Assembly: GCA_016291405.1 (NCBI GenBank)
Contig: JAEEXG010000018.1
Location: 1 to 42,154, forward strand
From: Lachnospiraceae bacterium
GTDB lineage: Bacteria; Bacillota; Clostridia; Lachnospirales; Lachnospiraceae
Direction: 5' to 3'
DNA length: 42,154 bases
The notes beneath the pieces are model-generated. The model made no database searches and was not told where the DNA came from. It worked only from the letters and a program-made list of their open reading frames with translations. Below, in pieces: positions 17,415 to 25,089 of this stretch. The stretch's first letter is position 1, and each line of letters begins with the position of its first letter. A program made the translations under genes and the position numbers.

Positions 17415-17447
17415 GCGTATCCTTTTATTTTTCTTATAATCCTTTTG

Positions 17448-18034
17448 CTATTCTTCAACCACATATTTGTCTAGTTCGTCGTCCCATTTGTAATGTGTTT
17501 CAGATTTCAGAATGAATTCACCATCCTCATATGCATATTTTGCCTCATACTCATATGAATGGCCATCCGTTATGAAACCAACAATAGTCTTGTCTGCGTA
17601 ATCAACATGATCAAACGAGATACTTTCAAAAGTATTCTTGTAGCTGAATTCACCATTCTCATATACGTATGCACAAAAAACTCTATTGGGGCCGGCATCA
17701 CCTAGTGAAATGAGCACATCTTCATTCCCGTCGAAAGTCACATCCTCATACAACACGTTAAAATCGCATCCCGAATTAACATATCTATCCGGGTCACTAA
17801 AATCTAGCTTTGAGGGATATTCTACCTCGAACCACTTAATACCTTCTTTTTTTACAAAAATGTAATCCCGTAAGTGAAGATATTCATGAGGAACTTATTC
17901 TGTTCTTTCAACCGCTACTCTAAACACAATTCCTTCCTCAATCCACTATTTGTTTCATCTTTAGCTTTTGCATTCGTACAACACACAAACATTAATGCAC
18001 AAAGAAGCGCAGTAACAACAATTTTTTTCTTCAT
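17448..18034 (-). pseudogene. Broken secreted/lipoprotein gene (XAC2610-like C-terminus)
   Basis: An ATG at 18034 (GGAG 5 nt before it) opens a 39-codon frame. It encodes a signal peptide with LMFVCC, then stops at 17915-17917. The rest of the protein continues in another frame (GIVFRVAVERTE), meets a TAA at 17895-17897, and then runs open to 17448. The last 102 codons contain LYEDVTFDGNEDVLISLG and CAYVYENGEF, like XAC2610-type calcium-binding-like repeats. One frameshift plus one stop indicate decay. Sequencing error could explain one defect but not easily both. It lies in an accessory patch between the cyclase and the ORF6N gene. Confidence 0.75.
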
Positions 18035-18074
18035 CATATCTCCACTGTAATCTTATTTGCACTAACTTACCGCC

Positions 18075-19181
18075 CTATTGCGGAAGCTTAAGTATCGGAT
18101 TGCCCAATAAAGACTGCACAACCGGTTTATATTTCTGAATTCCAAAGTCTTCAACTATACTTGTTATTCTGGCTCCTGCATCTTTAGAAGATGCACCACA
18201 AAGGAATACTCTTTCATTCTTGGTTCCATAATCCAAGACTATAAACCTATCATGAAAGATTCCTCCTGTTTTTTGAATAGAAATTTTAATTCCCGGATAT
18301 TCTCTGCAAAAATCATTGTATTCGATATTGTGTAGCCTATTCACCCCTACATTGTCACTGAAAACTTTTACATCAACACCCGGCGCGGTATTCTTCAGTA
18401 ATACCAATGTGCGGAGCCCAATATAATTATCTACAAGATATATCGTTTTCTTAGCCTGTCCATAGATAGCAGAATAAGCCACATCAGCACTGGAATACTT
18501 TGTATTAAACATGAGCCATCCATTGTCTTCATCATTTACAAAGCTGTTCATCATGTCTGCCAAATCAGATTTTGTCACGACCTCACCAAGTTGGTCCATG
18601 ACATCAGACATCTGCTTCTCAACAGAGCCGAGATCCATTCGAAGTTTCTTAATCTCAAAAGTGTTGTCAGAAGTCTGCATTGAAAGTTGCATAACCTCGC
18701 GCTGTCCAATAAGTTCCTTATTACTCAGTATATAATCCTTCATCTTTTTAAACGTACTAACCAAATCCCTACTTTGCTTAATTGCAAGGTCACCCCTCAG
18801 CACTGTCATCAGCATGTATATACCTTGCTCAGTAAATACATGTGGATTGTACTTTATGTTTGTTCCTCTCCCGTTTTGGATGTTCAAGGTGAATTTTTTG
18901 CACCTTGAAAGTTCTTTGGTTTCTTCGTCTGTAAGTTCAAACATGAAATCATCACCCTGAAACTTCTTACTATTATTCTTTACTTGCCTGTTGAAATTTT
19001 TTGTTTCATAGCCATAGATGTCAGCAAGATCCGAGTCAAGCATAACCTTTCTTCCACGAAACTCATACAACCTCTCTCTTAGTAAATCCTCCGTAATATC
19101 AACCACCGAAACTTCAGTGTTGTTATCTACTTCGTTGTTTTTCTTTATTGCCAAATTAAACACCTTCCCGCCATTATCCAT
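18075..19181 (-). CDS. ORF6N-domain protein with C-terminal PLD-like domain
   Basis: 368 aa. Residues about 25-155 are an ORF6N domain (LYEFRGRKVMLDSDLADIYG, then FNRQVKNN, then VFTEQGIYMLMTVLRG). This is a DNA-binding module of phage and mobile-element regulators. A coiled region (about 160-215) follows. A PLD-like domain (about 225-368) has the single motif HDRFIVLD (His310, Arg312, Asp317) and CGASSKDAG, where Arg replaces the usual Lys. It could be a nuclease or only a DNA-binding dimer. No Shine-Dalgarno precedes the ATG; a TTG nine codons later has GGGAAGG in front, so the start is uncertain. It is 85 nt downstream of an XRE regulator. Confidence 0.8.
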   Translation of the reverse strand: MDNGGKVFNLAIKKNNEVDNNTEVSVVDITEDLLRERLYEFRGRKVMLDSDLADIYGYETKNFNRQVKNNSKKFQGDDFMFELTDEETKELSRCKKFTLNIQNGRGTNIKYNPHVFTEQGIYMLMTVLRGDLAIKQSRDLVSTFKKMKDYILSNKELIGQREVMQLSMQTSDNTFEIKKLRMDLGSVEKQMSDVMDQLGEVVTKSDLADMMNSFVNDEDNGWLMFNTKYSSADVAYSAIYGQAKKTIYLVDNYIGLRTLVLLKNTAPGVDVKVFSDNVGVNRLHNIEYNDFCREYPGIKISIQKTGGIFHDRFIVLDYGTKNERVFLCGASSKDAGARITSIVEDFGIQKYKPVVQSLLGNPILKLPQ

Positions 19182-19266
19182 TAACTTAAGGTTGATTTCT
19201 TCGGCCTTAAGTTTTTTATATTTAATTCATTTTTACCCACAGATTGTGACTGCAATAATAGCAAAA

Positions 19267-19620
19267 TTAGAGATTCTCCAAATCCTCCAGTTTTCTCAGA
19301 GTCTTCAAATAAGCCAATGCTCTCTTCTGCTGTTCCTCTCCAAGCTCATGATATTCCACAAGGATTTCTTTATCCTTAAAGCTAACCTCCATATCAGTAT
19401 GCCTGGTATAGTCATCATCTATTCCATTACCGGTAAGAAGCTGCTCGGGGGCTATATCGAGAGCATTACAGATGTCCATTATCTTATCCGCTGATGGATT
19501 AGTCTTTTTGGTTTTCCAATCACTTACAGTACTTCCTGAAAGGCCTACCATCTTACAGAAAGACGCCTGTGAAATCTCTCTTTCCTCAAGTATTTTGAAT
19601 ATTCTCTCACTTATAGTCAT
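19267..19620 (-). CDS. XRE-family transcriptional regulator
   Basis: 117 aa. The N-terminal HTH (about 5-60) shows SQASFCKMVGLSGSTVSDWK and PSADKIMDICNALDIAPEQLL. The C-terminus is acidic and helical. GGAGG lies before the ATG. A promoter with palindromes lies directly upstream, so it is probably self-regulated. It precedes the ORF6N/PLD gene on the same strand and may control it. Confidence 0.88.
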   Translation of the reverse strand: MTISERIFKILEEREISQASFCKMVGLSGSTVSDWKTKKTNPSADKIMDICNALDIAPEQLLTGNGIDDDYTRHTDMEVSFKDKEILVEYHELGEEQQKRALAYLKTLRKLEDLENL

Positions 19621-19628
19621 ATAGCCTC

Positions 19629-19694
19629 CGTATATACGAACATTTTCAAATTCGCTACTACGTTTATAATATCATCACACAAAAGTATATTCAA
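19629..19694 (-). promoter_or_regulatory. Promoter and candidate operator of the XRE gene
   Basis: On the minus strand TTGAAT (19689-19694), 17 nt, TATTAT (19666-19671). Just downstream are CGAA-N10-TTCG (19637-19654) and the perfect palindrome CGTATATACG (19629-19638), which abuts the ribosome site. These sit where a repressor would block initiation or elongation. Confidence 0.6.
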
Positions 19695-19751
19695 TGGGAT
19701 TATTATCTTTTTCATAGGTCAGTTGCTGCACTTATGATGCAACATTTGCAC

Positions 19752-19780
19752 AAAAAAGACCGATGATTTCTCATCGGTCT
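19752..19780 (-). terminator. Terminator of bioY
   Basis: A 10-bp stem AGACCGATGA (19757-19766) with 19771-19780 and a TTTC loop. It is followed on the minus strand by T6 (19752-19757). Confidence 0.85.
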
Positions 19781-19806
19781 AAATCCTTTAATATTATAAA
19801 TTAATT

Positions 19807-20346
19807 TTATCTTCTCATAAGCTTCTTGAATGCCGGAATAATCTGCGCTGCGATAACTGCCTTTAAAAGATCTAAAGGAATGAAGGGTAAGAAACCGAGC
19901 GTAAAACCGGTTACCAAATCATACTTCATTGAATACATAAGGTAGAACATTCCAACCAAATCTATAATGCACACACCAAGAATTGCTGTAAGTGTGTATC
20001 TAAGTCTATTATATTCTTTTCCTCTTACAAAAGGTAAAACAAGGGCAACAATAGGGAATGCCCATGTATATGCTCCGTAAGGCGCCACCAAATATCCTAC
20101 TCCTGCTCCGCCTCCGATAAATACGGGGATTCCGACAACTCCGAGTAAAAACCATACTAAAACAATGATTACAGACTGTCCAACGGGGAACAACAAAGCT
20201 ATTAAGAAAAGCACAAAGTTAATCATTGTAATCTTAGGTGCCATAGGAAGCGGTGTGGGAATGCTAAGGTAAGCGCTAATGCATAAAAGTGCTGTAAAGA
20301 GGGCGCACATCACCATTTCCTGTGTTGATAATTTCTTCTTTTCCAT
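19807..20346 (-). CDS. bioY: Biotin transporter S component BioY
   Basis: 179 aa with six hydrophobic segments. It binds biotin in the membrane as the substrate subunit of an ECF transporter; the energizing EcfA/EcfT genes are not in this window. IGGGAGVGYLVAPYGAYTWA (about 77-96) and the FLPFIPLDLLKAVIAA end (about 152-167) are BioY signatures. It is single-gene, terminated right after, and controlled by the BirA operator it shares with bioB. Confidence 0.95.
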   Translation of the reverse strand: MEKKKLSTQEMVMCALFTALLCISAYLSIPTPLPMAPKITMINFVLFLIALLFPVGQSVIIVLVWFLLGVVGIPVFIGGGAGVGYLVAPYGAYTWAFPIVALVLPFVRGKEYNRLRYTLTAILGVCIIDLVGMFYLMYSMKYDLVTGFTLGFLPFIPLDLLKAVIAAQIIPAFKKLMRR

Positions 20347-20374
20347 AATCTTTCAAACCATCCTTTCCTGCGAA

Positions 20375-20403
20375 AGTATATGATATGAAACTTGTATTGT
20401 CAA
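20375..20403 (-). promoter_or_regulatory. bioY promoter
   Basis: TTGACA (20398-20403), 17 nt, TATACT (20375-20380), read on the minus strand. The -35 box is inside the left arm of the BirA operator. Confidence 0.8.
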
Positions 20404-20428
20404 CCACAAATTTATTTTGGGTTGACAA
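20397..20428. promoter_or_regulatory. BirA operator between bioY and bioB
   Basis: A perfect inverted repeat TTGTCAACC-N14-GGTTGACAA, the form and spacing of the bacterial BirA (biotin repressor) site. Each arm supplies the -35 box of one of the two divergent genes, so biotinyl-AMP-loaded BirA should shut both at once. Confidence 0.9.
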
Positions 20429-20450
20429 TTATCTTTCTTTGAGTGATTAT
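20422..20450 (+). promoter_or_regulatory. bioB promoter
   Basis: TTGACA (20422-20427) lies in the right arm of the BirA operator. The -10 is less certain: GATTAT at 20445-20450 after 17 nt is the best candidate in an AT-rich stretch. Confidence 0.65.
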
Positions 20451-20484
20451 ATTTCTTTGTAAGCTCATTTTTTGGAGGAAGAAA

Positions 20485-21450
20485 ATGGATTTAGGATTAA
20501 TTAAAGAAAAAGTTTTAAGCGGTGGCTTTATTACTAAGGCTGAAGCTTTATATCTAACTACCGTTGACATTAATAAATTAGGTAAAGCCGCTGATGTAAT
20601 AAGAAACCACTTTTGTGGCAATAAATTCGACATGTGCGCAGTTATGAGTGTTAAAGGCGGAAGGTGCTCAGAAAACTGTAAGTTCTGCTCTCAGTCCTGC
20701 GTTTCAAAGGCTGAAATACCTTCTTTTAAAGTAAGAGAAACTGAATTCGTCAAAGAAGATGCCATGGCTCATTCAGGCCTTGGAATATCCCACTACTGCC
20801 AGGTGGCAAGCGGAAGAAAAATGAATGATGAAGGCATAGAAATTATATGTAAGAATACGGAAGCTATTGTTGAAAATACAGATTTAACCCCTTGCGTTTC
20901 TTTAGGGTTATTAACTAAAGATGACCTTATTAAATTAAAGAAAAGCGGAGTAAAAAGAGTCCATAATAATTTAGAGACAGGCCCCGCATACTTTTCCAAG
21001 GTCTGCACCTCTCATACTTACGAAGAAAAACTTAATACAATTAGATTAATAAGAGAATGCGGTTTAGAGCTTTGCAGCGGAGGAATCTTTGGAATAGGTG
21101 AATCCTGGAGCGATAGAATCGATATGGCTTTTATTTTAAGAGAGTTTAAACCTGAATCCGTGCCCATTAACATGCTAAATCCCGTTAAAGGCACTCCCAT
21201 GGGGGATAGGCCCGTGCTTACTGAAGAAGAAGTTATGCGAATAATCTGCGTATACAGATTCATCCTCCCTTCTTCTTTTATCAGGCTTGCGGCAGGAAGA
21301 GACTACCTTGAAGACGGAGGAAATCTTCTTTTTACAAACGGATGTAACGCCACCATTACAGGTGACATGGTGACCGTTAAGGGCATTTCCATAGAGGAAG
21401 ATTTATCTTCTATAGAAAATATGGGCTTTGATTTAAATTGTGCCGGTTAA
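20485..21450 (+). CDS. bioB: Biotin synthase BioB
   Basis: 321 aa from the ATG at 20485, which has GGAGG 6 nt ahead. An upstream ATG at 20443 lies at the promoter and is rejected. This radical SAM enzyme inserts sulfur into dethiobiotin. The [4Fe-4S] motif is Cys61, Cys65, Cys68 (GRCSENCKFCSQS), and the GGIFGIGESW and RLAAGRDYLEDGG stretches fit the family. No bioA, bioD or bioF is nearby. Together with BioY this suggests partial synthesis or salvage of precursors. Its last 18 bases overlap the 3' end of birA on the other strand. Confidence 0.93.
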   Translation: MDLGLIKEKVLSGGFITKAEALYLTTVDINKLGKAADVIRNHFCGNKFDMCAVMSVKGGRCSENCKFCSQSCVSKAEIPSFKVRETEFVKEDAMAHSGLGISHYCQVASGRKMNDEGIEIICKNTEAIVENTDLTPCVSLGLLTKDDLIKLKKSGVKRVHNNLETGPAYFSKVCTSHTYEEKLNTIRLIRECGLELCSGGIFGIGESWSDRIDMAFILREFKPESVPINMLNPVKGTPMGDRPVLTEEEVMRIICVYRFILPSSFIRLAAGRDYLEDGGNLLFTNGCNATITGDMVTVKGISIEEDLSSIENMGFDLNCAG

Positions 21451-22218
21451 AATGTTTTCAAGAATCTTTGCAATAAGTTGATTCTTTGTAATTGAGGCCT
21501 TTCCAGGCTTAAAAAGTGATCCTACAATTTCCTTTAATTCCTTTGGAAAGCTTTTTAAATCAGAATCAAAGTTAATGCCGATTCCCACAACAATCCACTG
21601 CACTAAGCCTGTTTCGAATTCGCTTCCGGATTCTGTTAAGATTCCACAGATCTTTTTGGAATCCACAAAGAGGTCATTAACAGGCTTTATGTATGGAGAT
21701 ATTCCCGTAAGTTCATTTATTGCTTTGCATACGCAATTTCCGATAAAAGTTGTAATCTTATCAGGCTCTAAGGTAGATAATTTCTTTGGATCAAGCACAA
21801 GGCTTAAATATATTCCGCCCTTTGGAGAAAAGAAGGAATGGTCTTTTCTTCCTCTTCCACCTGTCTGCTCTTTTGAAATCACAACGGTTCCGTGCTTTAA
21901 AGAAAGGATTGCAAATTCTTTGGCCTTTTGATTGGTGGATTCAAGAGTGTCATACACAAAAATATCTGCTATGTCAGAAAGGGTTTCTTTATTTAGGCAA
22001 GCTTCAATTCCTGCTTTAGAAATAATGTCGCTTGTGTTTGAAAGCATATAACCTTTGTTTGTCACAGCCGTTACTTCATAGCCCGCCTTCTTAAGCTCGT
22101 TTATCGCTTTCCAAACAGCATTTCTGCTTATGTTTAGGGCATTTGCAATCTCTTCTCCGGATGTGTAGGTTTCTTTATTCTCTTCTAATATCTTTAAAAC
22201 TTTTTCTTTTGACGTCAT
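21433..22218 (-). CDS. birA: Bifunctional biotin-protein ligase / biotin operon repressor
   Basis: 261 aa. The N-terminal winged HTH (SGEEIANALNISRNAVWKAI, about 20-39) identifies the class II repressor form. The catalytic core has GGRGRKD (120-126) and SPKGGIYLSL, and the loop NDLFVDSKKICGILTES is preceded by IKPV instead of the common KWP. It attaches biotin to carboxylase subunits and, as the biotinyl-AMP complex, binds the operator at 20397-20428. It is convergent with bioB with an 18-bp antisense overlap and no visible terminator between them. Confidence 0.93.
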   Translation of the reverse strand: MTSKEKVLKILEENKETYTSGEEIANALNISRNAVWKAINELKKAGYEVTAVTNKGYMLSNTSDIISKAGIEACLNKETLSDIADIFVYDTLESTNQKAKEFAILSLKHGTVVISKEQTGGRGRKDHSFFSPKGGIYLSLVLDPKKLSTLEPDKITTFIGNCVCKAINELTGISPYIKPVNDLFVDSKKICGILTESGSEFETGLVQWIVVGIGINFDSDLKSFPKELKEIVGSLFKPGKASITKNQLIAKILENILTGTI

Positions 22219-22289
22219 ATAATGATTCCTTTTTCTTTATTTATAGTATCACATCATAAAAAATTTAGTTATTTAATTTGTCCATATCC

Positions 22290-22318
22290 TTGACGATTTG
22301 GCGTGGGTTTGTTAATCT
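22290..22318 (+). promoter_or_regulatory. Enolase promoter
   Basis: TTGACG (22290-22295), 17 nt, TAATCT (22313-22318). The start is expected near 22325, at the left edge of the palindrome that follows. Confidence 0.65.
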
Positions 22319-22323
22319 ACACT

Positions 22324-23674
<1,351 letters not shown>

Positions 23675-23684
23675 TCTTTAATGT

Positions 23685-23718
23685 AAAATCCTCCAAAAGA
23701 AACCTTTTGGAGGATTTT
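23685..23718. terminator. Enolase terminator, probably two-way
   Basis: A 15-bp stem AAAATCCTCCAAAAG (23685-23699) with 23704-23718, an AAAC loop and a T run. The A run on the other side lets it serve the convergent gene ending at 23720. Confidence 0.9.
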
Positions 23719-23719
23719 T

Positions 23720-24922
23720 TTATGCTTCTTTCTGAATTTGTAATCCGCTTGAAATATTTTTAATATGTGCTATATCGTTAAATAGCTCAACCCTGGGATG
23801 TACGTATTTACCGGGCTTTACAGGAAATTCAAGCACTATTATCGATGTATATTCATAAGGAAAAACTGTGCAAACATAAGGAAATGGTAACGATAAAATG
23901 TGCGAAAGAGCACATCCGCCGGATCCTCCGTGGCTAAAGAGCGCTACTGTCTTAGATTCTGTAACATTGCATAAATATCTGTTTCCCTCATGCTTAAAGC
24001 CCTGATTATCAAGAAATTTGTCCATTTCTTTACAAATCAAATTGTAATAATCCATGACACTGTTTTCTTTAAAATCAGGATGCTCTTTCCAATCCTGCTT
24101 ATAAAAATCAAAGTTTTCATGGTCTATCATGTGAGATCCAAGGGTCCAGGGATGACCGCCGTCACTTACATTCTCTCCGCCCCATCTGATTTCTCTCATG
24201 AAATCAAGCTTAGTGATAGGCTTATTTAAAAGGTCTGCTGTAAAGGATGCTGTCCTATAAGCTCTTCCCATTGACGAAGCATATATTTCATCAATGCCCT
24301 CATCCTTTAATCTGTAAGCCGCAGCTTCAGCCTGCTTATCTCCTGTGCCAGTTAAGGTGTCGTTTTTATAATCGGGCTCTCCGTGACGCACAAAGATAAA
24401 CCTGAATTTGTCGTCTTTGTACTTATCAATGCGGAAATAAAACTTTTCATCGTCATGCCCAACAGAGTACCCGCCGTTTTTTTCTATCACTTTCATGGAA
24501 GCTGCGTTGTCTTTATTAACTCTAAAATAGATTTCCTCTTCAGAAACTTTCTTCTTTGCTTCTTTCAAAGTTAATTTAAGACCTTCGGTTCCATAGCCCT
24601 TTCCTCTGAATTCTTTCTTTATAAAGTATCCGATGTGGCCGGCCCCTTTCCTAAGAGCTTCGTTTAAAAAATGCCTTATTCTAAACTGGCCCACGATTGT
24701 ATCATCGTCCCAAAGAAAATAAAAGGTTTCCGGCACTTTCCAATCAGGAAGGTCCTCTCCCTTAGAATCCTTTATCATTCGGGGTAATGCGGTGTTCTCA
24801 AAGTCTTCCTTTGATATGCCGTGCCATGAATTTGTAAGACCGTTCTCATCCTCAGGCATATCTCTTACAAATTCCCACTCTTTTTCAAAATCTTCGAAAT
24901 TAGTTTCGATAAGTTTAATCAT
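23720..24922 (-). CDS. Fusion of a GNAT acetyltransferase and a histidine phosphatase
   Basis: 400 aa. Residues 1-168 form a GNAT N-acetyltransferase (acetyl-CoA loop EFRGKGYGTEGL at 104-115, then NKDNAASMKVIEKNGG). Residues about 173-390 form a histidine phosphatase/phosphoglycerate-mutase-like domain with FVRHGEPD (Arg179, His180), Arg220 and a second His331 in LFSHGGSGG. Both active sites look intact. The substrate is unknown. It is monocistronic, with its own promoter, and convergent with eno. The GNAT half resembles the acetyltransferases encoded at 33031 and 35085. Confidence 0.88.
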   Translation of the reverse strand: MIKLIETNFEDFEKEWEFVRDMPEDENGLTNSWHGISKEDFENTALPRMIKDSKGEDLPDWKVPETFYFLWDDDTIVGQFRIRHFLNEALRKGAGHIGYFIKKEFRGKGYGTEGLKLTLKEAKKKVSEEEIYFRVNKDNAASMKVIEKNGGYSVGHDDEKFYFRIDKYKDDKFRFIFVRHGEPDYKNDTLTGTGDKQAEAAAYRLKDEGIDEIYASSMGRAYRTASFTADLLNKPITKLDFMREIRWGGENVSDGGHPWTLGSHMIDHENFDFYKQDWKEHPDFKENSVMDYYNLICKEMDKFLDNQGFKHEGNRYLCNVTESKTVALFSHGGSGGCALSHILSLPFPYVCTVFPYEYTSIIVLEFPVKPGKYVHPRVELFNDIAHIKNISSGLQIQKEA

Positions 24923-24953
24923 TTTTATTCGCCTTCCTGTTTCAATATTAAGA

Positions 24954-24982
24954 ATTCTATCAAATATACTTCATATATTCAA
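24954..24982 (-). promoter_or_regulatory. Promoter of the GNAT/phosphatase gene
   Basis: TTGAAT (24977-24982), 17 nt, TAGAAT (24954-24959) on the minus strand, about 25 nt before the ribosome site. Confidence 0.7.
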
Positions 24983-25056
24983 TATCTTAAACTTAGGTGT
25001 ATAATTGTTTCATAAGAATATCAAGAATTTTCGCCGTTTCGTTAATACTTATTCGC

Positions 25057-25062
25057 TATAAT
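25057..25062 (+). promoter_or_regulatory. Likely -10 box of the hybrid kinase gene
   Basis: A perfect TATAAT 28 nt before the ATG at 25090, but no acceptable -35 box at 16-19 nt. This may mean an activator is needed, or that the call is wrong. Confidence 0.4.
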
Positions 25063-25089
25063 ACGCATACAGACTAAAGGGGAAGTTAG

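Noticed and set aside
19018-19494. A 158-codon plus-strand frame
   Set aside because: It lies antisense across the ORF6N and XRE genes, with low-complexity Ser/Leu composition and no ribosome site.
18075-19694. A full prophage
   Set aside because: Only an ORF6N-type protein and an XRE regulator are present; no integrase, terminase, portal, capsid or lysis genes.
20443-20484. Extended N-terminus of BioB
   Set aside because: The extra 14 codons overlap the -10 region; the ATG at 20485 has the GGAGG site and the usual BioB start.
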